Origin: Symbiodinium natans
Taxonomy: Eukaryota; Sar; Dinophyceae; Suessiales; Symbiodiniaceae
Length of the DNA: 62,000 nt
NCBI GenBank assembly: GCA_905221605.1
Contig: CAJNDS010002743.1
Coordinates: 1 to 62,000, forward strand
Direction: 5' to 3'
The position numbers and the translations under genes are program-made. Of the stretch, positions 46,199 to 59,481 are shown in pieces. Within the stretch, counting starts at the first letter, position 1, and each line of letters opens with the position of its first letter. A model generated the notes under the pieces. That model was not told the origin of the DNA. It was given only the letters and a program-made list of their open reading frames with translations, and did no database searches.

Positions 46199-47510
46199 TA
46201 ACCCCGCTGCCCTTCCTCCCCTTTTTTTGCGAAACCCTCTTTCCTCCTTTCCTGTCCTGAGGCCGGCCCGGCTGCCGAGGCGGCGCCCGCAAGCGTTTAC
46301 AATTACTAATTTTACGAACTCATGAAACACCGGCAGCCAAGCTGGCAAGATAAAGTGGAAGCCGAGGACAGCTTTCAGTCTGACTGTTCAACTGAGTGGC
46401 TGTTGCATCGCCGGCTGGGCAAGCTGGAGGGCCTTGCGCGGAGCACTCCCGAGCAACACAACACATGAAGCCCCATCTTCAATCCGCTGCGCTGTGGATT
46501 TCGTCAACATCCACTGGTCTGCGCCTGCACCGTTGGATTGGCCACATTGGCCATGGGCTGGCCCATGCCGCTCAACATCCGCTGTTGACCTGCTCGCAGG
46601 ATGTGTGCATGGATACCCGGGCGAGGCTATTACAGTACTATTCGATTCACTGGCGTTTGCATCCAGCTGCGCCCCTTTCTCAGACTTTCTCAGGACACCT
46701 CCAGGGGTGCCAGCCGTATCTGAGCCTTCGATACTTGGATGTTGATGAAATCCCTTGTAAAGCCACGCAAGAATGACAGTGACAGTGTTGGTGGAGTCTG
46801 GGGTCATACTTCCTGAACAGCCCTGTGGCTAAGAGTACACATACTGTATGAACCTCCCAAAGAAGGCTTACACACAGGAGCCCACAAGTTGCCTGGACAG
46901 GGCGACGGCACCATGGCCGGTACCTTGACAAGCACTGCACATGAGGCCGAGGGGGAGGGCCGCTGTTCTGATCAGGCTGCGATTTTCTGATTGGACGAGA
47001 AGGTGTTGGACGAGAGACCATCTGTTGTTGAGGCATGGCCATAGCTGGCGCCATAGCTGGCACGGCCATGTGCCTGTGATGCACACGGGCATGCAGCACG
47101 GCGTGTGAACAAAATCAAGAAACTGGTGTGCATGGCACAGCAACATCAAGACCAAGTCAAGCCACATCTGTGGCGTCGCATTGAAGTGGTTTGCGGCAGG
47201 CGCACGCCTGCCCTCCACTGCAGCCTGCGCAGCTTCTGCTGCCTGCGGGATCCCAGCAAAATGTGCAATGGGGCGGTCCGATTGTTAGACGATCCATGCT
47301 CTGCCCCAACGAACACTCAAAATAGCTTCTTCGTGTGTTGAGACACTTAGTTGTAGTCATTGTAGTCTGAGGTGCTTCCATGTTTTGAAGGAAGCGCATG
47401 CGCATCCGGCCTCGGCAGCCGCCACAGCAGCATGGGCAGCTTGGCGGGCGCGCCTTGCCGAGGCACAAAGCTCACCGGATCTCACCTTCAAAAGCTATTT
47501 ATTTTGTATG
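46199..47510. other. No gene assigned
   Basis: Open frames on both strands up to about 140 codons, none with a recognised motif. A minus-strand hydrophobic stretch at about 47165-47100 (MWLDLVLMLLCHAHQFLDF) could be an exon but is isolated. Confidence 0.35.
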
Positions 47511-47514
47511 TTAT

Positions 47515-47995
47515 ATAATATACATACATATATATATATATATATTATATAACAATACGAATAGTAATAATAATACTAATAATAATAACAAAATAATATA
47601 TATATATATATATATATATATTTTTATTTATTTATTATTATTACTATTATTATTATGATTATTATTATTATATACTATATATTATATATAATATACAATA
47701 TACTATATGTTGTATGTTATATACTGTACATATATATTATATACTATTATATATATTATATATTATATATATATATATATATTATATATTATATATTATA
47801 TATATATATATTTATATTATATATATATATTATATATAATATTATATATTAATTATATATTATATATTATATATATATTTATATTATATATATTATTATA
47901 TTGTATATTATATATAATATAATATATTATATATTATACATTATTATATATTATATATATATATTATATATATATGTTGTAAATTATATATTATG

Positions 47996-48035
<40 letters not shown>

Positions 48036-48350
48036 ATATATGTATATATATTATATATATATATATATATAAATATATATAATATATATATATATATATA
48101 TTATATATTATGTTATATATTTATATATTATATATTACATACTACATATTATATATTATATACTATGTATTATTTTATATATATATTATATACTATATAC
48201 TATATACAATTATATATTTTATATTCTATATTATACATGTAATATTATACATTGTATAATATATATTAGATATTATATATGAGATATTATATACTATATA
48301 TTCCTTTCTTTGCATTATATATTATATAATATGTGTTATATGTTATATTG
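47515..48350. repeat. 800-base AT/TA island
   Basis: Almost pure A and T for about 800 bases: TA runs broken by TTATATAT, TAATAA and ATTATT words. It sits abruptly between GC-balanced flanks. No gene is possible in it. Confidence 0.97.
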
Positions 48351-48379
48351 TCCAAGAGATTCCCAAACCCTTGTGTCAC

Positions 48380-48860
48380 CTCGCTGCTTCTCGTAGCTCC
48401 TCCATCGAGTCTTTGGCGGCAGCCTGTTGGGCCTGTTGGGAGGCCTTGCCGCCACACACGAAAATGTCTTGTCAACAACGCGCTTCAGCTCCTCCGCTAC
48501 CCTCCGCGGCTCTTTCCGTGCGTCAGCTTCCGTCGTTTTCTCCAACCCCCTTCTTTCTTTGAGCAGTTCTCTGGGATGCTGGCCTGCTGCGCGGTGCTCG
48601 CATTCGCCCTTGCAACGCCCTCTGCCTCCTTGACATCATGATTGTGCAATACTGTGCACCAGCTTCAAAACTGGACGGCTTTCTTGCTGTGCAGCGTGGG
48701 CATGGTCCTTCGCCGCTCGGCTTGCAGAGCTTGGGTCGTCCTGAGTGAACTCTCGCACCGTGCGGTCAAACGGGAGAAGCTCACCATCACAAAACCTCCA
48801 CCACAGTGCAAGCATGACCAGCTTTCGCCTCGTTTCCGGTCTGGACATCGGCACCTCGTA
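48380..48860 (-). CDS. Possible exons of an unidentified protein
   Basis: The minus strand reads ARKEPRRVAEELKRVVDKTF near 48520-48460, a charged helix, and TRRKLVMLALWWRFCDGELL with FDRTVREFTQDDPSSASRA near 48830-48700. These have protein-like composition on the same strand as the confident genes. No family is recognised and splice sites were not resolved. Confidence 0.33.
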
Positions 48861-49289
48861 CATCCGCATAGAGAAAGGTATCATGGATACATAATGATAC
48901 ATATATACATCTCTACATCGACTTTCGTAAACTGATGTGTGAGCCCAGACTCAACATCCACAAACCTGGTAAGGCCACCACCATCGTCAAGCACGGTGGC
49001 TGATTTGATGTACGTCAGCTTTGGGAAGTTCGTTTGGAGGTAGATGTTCCTCAGAATGTCGAACCAAGATATGGGACTTCACACGTGTCCAGAGGCAGAT
49101 GAAGTGCTGCAAAGATGCCCTTCAGAATTTATCCGGCTGGTATCCTGAGAGAGTGTGTGTGTGTGTTGGTTGTGTGCTACTTCTACATGTTCAGGCATCT
49201 GCACGCTACCTACACCCACGAAAATGAGCCCGATGCGGGCCCCTGCCCGCCAAACTCCACAATGTCACCTCAGCTGCATGCACTTCGGA

Positions 49290-49400
49290 CATGGCCACAT
49301 TGGAAAGAAAGTGCCGTCTTGTGGCCGTAGATGGTTTCAATGTAGTCCAACACGTCCAACGACGCCTTCGCAAGCACGTGCACACACCCACACGCCCACA
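49290..49400 (-). CDS. Possible exon next to a minisatellite
   Basis: The minus strand reads KASLDVLDYIETIYGHK then TALSFQCGHV, protein-like and helical. It directly abuts the CCCACA minisatellite on its upstream side, so its acceptor would lie at the repeat edge. Function is unknown. Confidence 0.3.
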
Positions 49401-49568
49401 CGCCCACACACCCACACACCCACACGCCCACCCACACACCCACACACCCACACACCCACACGCCCACACGCCCACACGCGCACACGCGCACACGCCCACA
49501 CGCCCACCCACCCACCCACCCACCCACCCACGCACCCACACACCCACGCACCCACCCACCCACCCATG
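49379..49568. repeat. (CCCACA)n-type minisatellite
   Basis: About 190 bases of CACACCCA, CACGCCCA and CACCCA units. Mirror composition (GTGGGTG/GCGGGTG) occurs at 59155-59280 on the same strand in the opposite sense. Confidence 0.95.
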
Positions 49569-51200
49569 CGCAAGCGCATGCACGCAACAGTGGGACAAGC
49601 TTCAAATAGCTGAAGCACCACAGCCCTCATGTGTCCAATGAAGCCTCGGCCACAGCCCCAATGGGGGTCTCCTGGCATTGCTCTTTGAGCTGTTGGCTGT
49701 TCGACGGTCTTCAGAAGACTTCATCGCACAAAGGCCACGATTCTCGAGTGCTCGCTGACTAAAGCAGCACGGTCCCATGACTTGTCGCCCAGGCAGTGCG
49801 ACATGTCGCCCGTGCAGATGAAAAGCGTCGATTTCCGAGCATTTGGGCCTGACAGAAACGGCGCTCCCGATAATTTCTGAAGGGCGTTTAGCAAACGGGA
49901 TGTCCAGAGTCCAATGGTCCAAGACTCTTCAGCCCGTGCCTATTGCAGCAAAGCTCACGGCGCCCAACAGGAAAGGAACTCCTGCACAAGGGCAGAGAAC
50001 TGCATGCTGGAAGGACACGCCTCTCTCAAGTCAGCACCAATCACCTGTCGGAGGGTCATCTGGTATAGGCGGCCAGGGCCGCTTTGGCGGCAGGCCAAAC
50101 TGGGAGATGCAACCCTGGCCGTGGCATAGGCATGTGGCCAGCCCTTGCGTTCAGAAGCTCGGCCATCAGACATCTGCAACCCCCAGACTTCCACTTCTGA
50201 GCCTTGATGGCACGGTAGAAGGCTAGATTGCTGAGATCCCCTGACGTGGCCAGCTCCAAGAACCCTCAGACACCGATTCGAATGCCAACATGGCCACGCA
50301 AGCCCATATGCAAGCCCATGCAAGCCCGCGCTCAAACTGTGCTCCAACGATGTGTAACTATGCCATCGAGCAGCGGCGAGTACCATGCGGAGCCCAATCC
50401 TTGGAAGAGTTCGACAGCCCATAATGGCCACAAGGACTGCCAAGAATAGATTGCCGAGGCTGTCGCAGGCCTCACAATGATGTCGATGACACCAACGGTT
50501 GTATCCAACCTGAACACCCATGAACTCTCCGGCAGCACAGGCTTCTGCATCGAGGCTCGACTTGCAAACGGCCAAAGCGGGCCTCACGGTGTATGCCACA
50601 GGCTGCTCAGACATCACCGGCCTGGGGCTTTCCTGCATGGCACTTCCGATGACAACTTCTTCACTTAGGCAACGGTTTGGATGTCCTCTTGGGGCAGCTG
50701 GTTGCCTGGAGGGCTCCTTCCATGCTGTCTGACACAGTTGTGGCTCCCACCGCTGCCATGATTTGAAGGGTGGTCCTCACCCCGTCGTCACCGGGGCCCA
50801 TATCCTCGCAGGTCTGGGCTGAGTCTGGGCACCTGCCGCAGTGCCTACCAGCAAAGCCGTCCTGTGCTGAGGATGTTGCCTCAGCTCTAGCTGTGGAAGG
50901 CACGTCACATGTGCAAGGTTTTGCAAGCATGCAGACATTCACCGGTGCTGTGACCAAGGCCGGGGCTTCAATGTTCAGGTCCCACTCGCTGCTACCTTCA
51001 GCCTGGCTCAGGACCTGGGCGCTCAACCAAAACCACGAGCCCCCCTTCCTGCCCTGGACCCATCAGAGCACGGGCGCTATGCGACTGAGCCTATGGCAAG
51101 AACGCTACCAGCTCCGCAGCCATCTGGCACCCGGATCCGAACCTTCTCAGAGCCACCTCTGACAGGCCTCGTCGCTCTCAGGCCACTCCACATCTCGGAC
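49569..51200 (-). other. Possible exons of unidentified proteins
   Basis: Minus-strand stretches that could be exons include LELATSGDLSNLAFYRAIKA (about 50265-50205), VIDIIVRPATASAIYS (about 50510-50455) and GVRTTLQIMAAVGATTVSDS (about 50785-50725). None matches a family I know, and competing frames exist. Confidence 0.28.
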
Positions 51201-54200
51201 ATCTTTCAGCCGTCTGCATCCACACAATTCCGAGCTGTAGGTCAGCGACACATCCAGCAGCATGCCGGGCATTGCCTTGACTGCTGATGCGCCACTGCTC
51301 AGCCGAAAAAGAAATCAAGATCAAATTCACGTGTTCATCCAACTTTGAGAACAAGCATCGCCATCTGGCACTGACATTTTGACCTGTCACACGTCTCCAA
51401 CATTGCAGCAGCTACACCAATAACACTGCGACGCGATGTGCGCGCACCTCATACCTTCGGTCTGTGGCCATAGCTTCGAGGGGCCGCCGTCAACCAGGAG
51501 TCCACGGCATTGGGTCGGATGAAGGGATCCTGAACATGCCCATCTGAGCCGAGTGGCTGCGTGCTGCGGCCTCCGAAGCCACCTACGACATCGCTACGAA
51601 GGTTGCCGCCAAGTAAACTCACATGCAAGCAACAGCAGACACCTCATGTCTTCAAGCAACCAAGTGCAGGACCACGTCTGCCGCAAGGCCTGCGTGCCCG
51701 GAGATGCCACTTCCGTGCTGCCACCAATTGCACGCTGGCATGCCACTGCTCCGCACTTCTAAGAACATCTGGACATACTTGGTTCACATACCTCTTCATG
51801 TCATGTGAACCGGGTCGGTGGTCTCATAGTTGTTTTTTTGGGGCAGTTGTCGATTCTGCAGGTCCTACTTGTTGAGGCCTTTGACTTGAATCTGCCGTTT
51901 CTTGCGCCTGGAAAGCACAAGGCCCATGAAGATGGGGGCCTCCCTTTGGGAATCGTCGGGCGCTTTGTTCTGAGCCCCCATGTCTCCCTGCACCGGTGCC
52001 TCCAGGGTGCCCTAAGCCCTAAACCCTTGTTTGTCCGCCGCTCGGAGGGTTGGCTTGGAGCACCGAGCTTGGTCGACCGGCATGAAGTTGCAATGGTGAC
52101 CGGGCGAGGGGAAGCCGGGATTTGGGAGGTTGGCGACAGAAGATGACAGAAGCTCCAAACGACGGTTTGAAGGTTTCTCTCGATTCACGGTTTCCATTGT
52201 TTGTTCAACATGTCCGAGAATGTCCGAGCCATTTCGTTCCTGGCCCTGAGGACCAAAATTCGCCATGACCACCAAGATTTGGTCCCCCCCCCACCGGCCC
52301 ACCTTTTTCGGGGACCCGTCCCTGACACTCCGGACCCGGACCTTGGAAAGTATTTGGAATTTCCTGGGCCTTGAAGTGTGGTAAGAACGAAAGCTGAGAG
52401 GTATGCAAAATGCCATGACTATGCAAAGTATGACAAATGCCATGAAAATGAAAGGTGTTTTTGTGTACCCCCCGCACCTTCGAAGATCTGACTTCTGAAC
52501 GACGTAATGTGTTACACGAGTCTCTGCTCTGAGTGTTCCAGCACATCTGCTTCGACCGCGCCTTTATTAAACAGGTGAAGTGGCATGGCGCAGGATATGA
52601 TGTCATGGCCAATATATGTCTTGCGCGTGCCGGCGTTTGACTCAGATTGAGCAACATACTTGCTGCGTGCTGAGCCTGGACTGGGCTGAGGATCAACAAC
52701 TGTTAGCGATAGCAAGCATGTCTTTCACGACGCAGGGACAGGCGTCACAAGTTACAAGACTATGGGACAAATCGCGTGGACTCAAGTAATCAAGAATCAA
52801 AGTGTTTGGGTCTTGCCCTCCCTGCTCTGCCAATTACAACTTGCAAGCAACTTGCGCAAGCACTTCTTCCCTTCTCCCGTTCTGACTGTGCTGGTAGAGG
52901 GGCTAATCGTGTTTCCGCAACTCATGTCTGTACAACTTCAGGGCACGTCTCATGGCGCCTCTCATGAGAGACGGAAATGCTTCGCAGGCCGCAAGAGATA
53001 CGCCTGCGGTGCTGGGCATGGAAGTGAAACTTGTCCGCGACTCTGGTCATCTTAGAGGACTCGATGGTCACCGTCTAGACAGTCATTTGACCGCGCGTAA
53101 ATTTCAGTAAAAGTCTGCACTCAATTCCGAATGCCGTTTGCAAGCCGAACGCCTAAACCCGGCATCTTGACAACATTGTCTCAGCTTTCGCAGAAGTCAA
53201 GGACCTCTGTCAACGTTCACATTGATATCCCGAAGTTCTGCAGCAAAGCACAGGATCCTGTCATCTTCTGTCCGAGTCTCGCCCGTGTACAGGCTGCTTT
53301 GAGGCGCGGCTTCAGCTGTTCCAGCTGCTGCCGACCATGCCTTTGCAGGGAAGTGAGCTCTGCAATTTTCGGTTGTGTCTAGGAGCATTTCCTCCGTTAA
53401 TCTCTGTCATGCCTCAGCAGGCCATCACGGACTTGACCATTCTTGGGGTTGCCACTTGCCTGGGGCATGGGGTAGAAGCTTGGCTGACAACACGTTTCGC
53501 AGAGACAAGAACTGTGTCCCAGCTGCGCTCAAGAAGAAAAAGCTTGTGCCCTCCCCCGTTAAACCCGGGGGTGTCTCCACAGATGCGGGGGGCAGCCCTG
53601 ATAATTCTCTCTGGAACCTCAACCCAGGCGTTCTGGAAAAGTTGAACGAAAGCCTCCTGGAGCCCCGAAGTCTCACGGTCGTCGGATTGTGTTCCTTTGG
53701 GCACTCTGGAAAAATCTCGGGTTGCCCCTGGCATGCGGAAAATGTCGGAGCACCTCTGGCTTGTCAGGATATTTCCCCTCACACCATGAAGAGATCGGGC
53801 ACAGCTTCGCAATGATTGAAGCCCATTTACCACTTGAGAGTCACGTATTCATTCATTCTTGAGTACTACTGGTACCACTAGCGAACCGCCAGCGAGAGCT
53901 TTTCCTAAGAACCAACAGAATCACAACGCTGGATTCTCTAGATTCAGGACTCATCAGCCAACGCCAAAGATCACCACAGAGGAAAACCGAAAAGAATAAA
54001 ATGAAGCTGCAAAGCCAAAACGCAGAAAGAAGCCGCAACAGGGAGCTTCCGATGCCATCTGCAAAACCGAACTGCTTAGAGAAGTCACATGAGGCAATGC
54101 CATGGACGGGGAATGTGCGTGTTAGGCAGTCGGCCGCGCTACCACCCGCAAAAAACCATGCTCAACATATAGCTTCCACTCCAAGGAGTCGGCACAGCCC

Positions 54201-57200
54201 CCCTGTGGAAGCTTGGAGTCTTGCGCTAGAGACTGCTGACGTCAGTGATGCAAGCGTCACATCAAGCGGCCTCGCTGCATTGCTTCTGCAGGAGCGCAAG
54301 CGAGCGAGCAATCGCTTCTTCCGCGGCTTCTGCGTCGAAGCCTTGGACACCAGGCATAATGACATTGATCGCAGCTCTGTGATAACCCTGAGCTTGTGAG
54401 AGCTTGTGGCAAGCAGTGCTGCCTTGCGTTGGCACTGGTAACTTGTTCACAAATATCTTGCCTGCACTGCAAAATGATCAGCGCCCGACTTGTATTTCAA
54501 TGTATCAGTTTACCCTCGAAGACTGACCCTTTCAAATGACACGCAAAGTTTTGCTTTGGAACGGCTGCGCTGCATAGTGGACACATACTCCTGCCGAAAT
54601 ACGAAGGTGCACTCTGGCTGCAAATGATGCAATGACGCAAATTCCAGCTGCACAAAGGCGAACAAAGCCGGGCCTGTATTTGTTCCACGGAGAACTCATT
54701 GGAAGACTCAGGCATTTCGTTCCTTGGAAATCTCCAAATCACAGAAGTTGACAGTCGCAAGCCCTCAACCGAAGTGATAGCAGGTAGCATCGAGCGAACA
54801 GCAAAGAAACAGAGCAAACAAACAGAGCGACCTACTCTCGCACTGCAAAACCAGTGTCTGCAAGTCCTCCAGCAATCGCGACGTGCCATCCAACTGTGCT
54901 AGAGCGGCAGGCAACTTCGTCAGCTGCTCAAACAACCTTGGGCGTGACAGTTGCCGATCTCATTGTTGAATTCGGTCGTCTTGCAACAAAAGGGTTTCTG
55001 CAAGACCTGAACAACGACATTTCATGACAGTTCACAACTTTAATCCAACGAGGGGCGTTGCGTGCAAGCTCGTGAGCTCACGTTCTGTCTCCGACAGGCA
55101 TCCGGGCACCGCATCCTCACTTCTCAAACAGGATACAGGGAGACCATGCCTGCAATCTTGCAGCAGACTTGCACTCTGGTCATGTTAAGGCTGTCCTGGT
55201 GCCATCGCAGAACTTCCTTAGCCGCAGCCGTTATGCCTCTTCTCTGCTGATTTCAGCAGCATCTGGGCAAGACTTCCCTTTTGGACCTGTGCTAAACTCT
55301 TAAACTCTGCAACCGAGCGACCACGCCTTGATGGCATTGTTCGCAGCACTCCAGCTTCACGAGCTGCGTTGCGAATCCCAAATTCACAAATCGTTTGCAG
55401 TGCCTGAGAGCATCCAGCATGTCTTGCATTCGCATGCGGCTGCCGATCGCGAATGGGTTGCCAAACAAAAGCGCTTTTCTCGCCCATCCTGTACGGTCAA
55501 GAAGTACTGTTTGTCGGGTCGTGGATCCGCTGAACAAAAATGCCTCATAAAGCTTGTGTTCGACCTATTTGCTCCGTGGCAATTGAAGCTCCGACCCCCA
55601 CATTTCCCCGAAACTTTCTACCCCTATGTTCGGCACACACAGGCCGTGGAAAACGCACAATGCTTAGTCCCACGGTGCCAAGGACCAATGACTATGGACT
55701 TTCCCTTCTCGAAAGCTAAGTACCACACTACGCCACAGTGGAGATCCTCGCCCAATGGCAGGCTAAAGGGCTACTTCAATCCTAGCTGACCCTGCTGCTC
55801 AAAGTAAGGCGTGAGATGGCAGTGCGGGTCTTTGTTTATACAGAACTGCGAACGAAACTCACACATCTAGCTGGAATAGGCGGAAGGGGTGGGCAGCGGG
55901 AGCCTACCACAGCAGAACTTCGCCCGAAGGCTCGAGATGCAAGGGTTCGACTTCAGTCAACCTGGTGACAAAGGAAACAGAAGAGGACCCTATTCCTCTG
56001 CTCTTCGCTGCTCTTCGTGCTGAGCCACTGCTCGCAGTACCATTTCATACAGATCATGCAGCGGACGGCCGGCTGCTCATCCGTGGCCTGCAACGCCCGA
56101 CACTGCATCGGGTTGAAGTCAATAGCTCACAGCATGTTCTGGCTTCCATTGTCCGAAGCGACACAGGGGTGCCTGTCTGGATGTTCTGAACCAATTTTTG
56201 CCAGAGGTCACTCGCACGTTGCAGTAGTTGCAGGTTTCGCCAGATTGAGTCGCATCTTTAGATTGCTTGTAGAAAGCCTGCCACACAGAGGCCGACACAG
56301 AGACCAGCACAGACACATGTGAACGCAAGCCTGGCAAGCACCCCGAGCTGAGTTTCAAAAAGCAACCTCCAGGAAATGCTTTAGCTGCTGCACATCCCCG
56401 CTTGCGATGATGGAGAGGAGCCACTCCTTGTGCCCACCAGCTTACACAGCAAGAGCATTCTTACCACGTTCTACCATCAAAAGCCCTGTTTTAAGCGTTT
56501 GCATGCAAGTCTCGAGTCTCGGAGCCATGGTCTTGGCCCGCTGCCTCGATTTGAATGGAAACTGCTTTGTTCTTCAAGCGATTTGACATGCATCCCAGTC
56601 TGAGGGCCACTCTGAGCGTAGAGTTCTCGACAAATGAAGAACTCCTTGGTGTGGTCCTCAAAAGTCCACGAAGCCCTATCCACTGCCGTCAGCATACGCC
56701 AGCATGTGCCAGCATATGCTGCCGGTAAACTGCTGTCCTGCCGGACACCGGGGGCTGTCGGAAGCCGCTTGGCAACGGCAGGAGCGGTGGCCTCGGCCGC
56801 CTCAGCCCTGCCAGAAACAAAGGACTTGTAGCCACAGTGAAGCTTTAAGGCCATTACTGTTTGCTGCTTCTGTGTGCTTCATGTCGGACACCAGGGTGCT
56901 CTTTGGAGGCGGCTGGCTCCGCTTGCATCAAGGCATACATGGCAGGACAAAGCCACTGCATTCGTCGCTCCTTTACACTGCACACTGCTCAGAGAGGAGA
57001 AACAAAAGCCCTGACGAGCCGTCCAACAAAAAGTTGGGTGGAGTTCTGCTCTGGCTGGCATGGTTTGGGAGCCGCATTTCAGAGTGCTTGGGATTTTGGG
57101 ATACGTGTGGCTGCATGCTTCGCTTGTCTTGAGCCTGGCACTTGACAAGTCTTCCTAAACCCAGGGCTCTTTCAGTGCTCTTCTGATCCATACTTGAATC

Positions 57201-59150
57201 CTCTCAGTTGTCCGAATCGCTCGTTCTACTCGATGATTACACCTAAATTCTTCTGAACTTGTAACCATGCATTCGCCCTTCTTGGACTTCTCACTGTAGT
57301 CAGCAGTCCCTTCCAACTTCTAACTCGTTCTAAAAATCATACGCCACCAAACAAGCTCTTTTTGGCGCCGAGCGTAACGCCGAGTCTTGAGGGCATTAAC
57401 GTGTGCGAACGGCAGTCTTGCAAGAAGCATGCGAGGCTCGCAGGTGCCGAGCGGAGTCTTACACAAAGTCACAGAAAGCCTGCAGGGCCTACATGCTGTC
57501 TCTTGCGATGCCACACGGGGCAAGTCAGGAAGGTCAGCAGCGGTGGAACCGCGGATTCCCAGGCTCCAATTGCTTCCAGCTGGTCGTGAGCATTCTCGAA
57601 CTCGGCAAGGAGCGGAGCATAGGGGAGCAGCAGAGAGGAGTAGCAGAGGAGCAGCAGAGGAGCAGACATCGAGTTTAAGGTAGTACTACTCGTACTCACA
57701 CCCCGGCACATCATTTTGAGGCTGTGGCTCCTGGACGCCATGGCTCCGTGATGTCGGTCGGGGGTGTGCCCGAAATCCACGGTGGATACCATGGATCATT
57801 CACCTGCATCCCATGACTCAGTCCTGCACCTGGGCAGGTATGCAGGCAAACCATGCAGCAATAGGAGACGAATCGGAGAGCCAGCCATGGCAAAACAGCG
57901 TGAAGAAAGCCAGGTCCCGCGCCAGGTTGCTTGGTCCCGCCGTAGCCGCCAGCATATGCGGGCAAGGTGACGCCCACAAACGGAGCAGGCCCCCTTGGTT
58001 GTCAGTGGAAAACTGAAAATTCAACTGGGACCAGCTTCTCAGGCGTTTTTTCTGAAGCCGTCATTCACTCTGTGCTTGGGTCCGGCACTGGAGGGGAGGA
58101 AGAGGTGGCAGTGAGTGGCCCCATCCATGACCAAAAGTTGGGAGCCTCGCCGACACTAAGTTTTGCGAACCCCACACCGGATCTGTCCATAAATTTCAGT
58201 CGGACCATTCGCGAATTCAAGGGGCGGAATGAGCGGCCCAATCTGCCCCGGATCAGGAGGCGGTAGGAAGTCCCGTCGCCTCCTCGCATCTTCTCCAACC
58301 TGCAGGCAGCTACAGAATGCTAGATAGAAGGCATGGCATAGTAGAATGCGCACCTTTCCGAGGAAACCTCGAGCTTCTACTGTGAAAACAACGTAACGCC
58401 TGCGTGAGGGTGGCCGCCGTATTGCGGTCGGAGTGCGTGAGCGCCAACGCCTACATGGATGGTTTCACATACTAGCAGGTGAGATGGACTGATTGGAACT
58501 GTTGGGCGTGGTCGACTTATCCTGACATGTTGTGATTTTCAATCCGATGTCGAGCCGCGCCAGCTGGCCAACTTCCCCCCTGCTGCTTGTACATGCCGTC
58601 CATGCGTCGGATAGCCTTGCAATTTTTTGATAACGTCAGAAGGACACAGTCACAGGGGGAACTTCCCATGCGCACTATGTAGTGGGAAACTTCCCATTCG
58701 CATTATGTAGGTCTCACCTACGCAACGAAACTTGGCAAATCTGTCGGCAAGAAGCCGCTTGACCCAAGGCATTCCACATTGCGGCCTCAGCCTTTCCCCC
58801 AGGTTTTCCTTGGTCCAGCTGGTCCAGCCAACGAACACACAACTTTCAAAATTTTTAACAGGTGAAAGGCAGCAACACCGTCTCAATCTCTCCACGCCAC
58901 TGAAGGCTGCCACTTTGTGGTCGGCCGCAGGAACCGCTTGCACTGCAGCTCCGACCCTGTAAACAGCCTTAACACTTGCCACACTTCGCACGAAAGCTGA
59001 GAAACTGCCGACTGTGCTTAAGTTGGATGCTGAGCTGCTGGGAAAGCTGGCCGGGCACTTTCTGCCGCACCTTCCCTTAGATCGGTCCAATGCTTGACCT
59101 CATGAACCACCACTTGCTTCACGCGACCGCTTCGCACTATGTCTATGGGT
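51201..59150. other. About 8 kb without an assignable gene
   Basis: Both strands carry many frames of 60-150 codons with no recognised motif. The better minus-strand candidates are about 53720-53480 (LQEAFVQLFQNAWVEVPERI), 55480-55300 (MLDALRHCKRFVNLGF) and 56720-56560 (ASWTFEDHTKEFFICRELYA). A plus-strand stretch at 58980-59090 (LKLDAELLGKLAGHFLPHL) is also protein-like, but its opposite strand is equally open. A short CCCTAAG/CCCTAAA word pair is at 52012-52025. Confidence 0.35.
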
Positions 59151-59154
59151 CGAT

Positions 59155-59280
59155 GAGCGGGTGGGTGGGCGGGTGGGCGAGTGTGTGGGTGTGGGTGGGC
59201 GTGCGGGTTGGTGTTTGTGGGTGCGTGGGTGCGCGTGGGTGCGTGTGGGTGCGTGTGCGTGTGGGCGCGTGTGCGCGCCT
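59155..59280. repeat. G/T-rich minisatellite
   Basis: Units of GTGGGTG, GTGCGTG and GGGCG over about 125 bases; the reverse complement resembles the array at 49379-49568. A G-run of about 20 follows at 59462-59481. Confidence 0.9.
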
Positions 59281-59481
59281 CATCTGCGTACCTGCAATGA
59301 CAATGCTTGCAACGCAGCGCTATGCGGCTGATTCACCTATCGAACAGTTGCGAATACGAGCGATGCCCTATTCACAGGTCCCCTGTTAACTGGCGACAAG
59401 AGCCTTGCTGTCTATCTCCAGTTACAATGCTTTACAAGCCAGTGCTTCCTGTGCTCTGGCATGGGGGGGGGGGGGGGGGGC

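Noticed and set aside
49955-50638. 227-codon open frame on the minus strand
   Set aside because: No motif, and different frames within it look more protein-like in pieces, as expected of chance openness over split exons.
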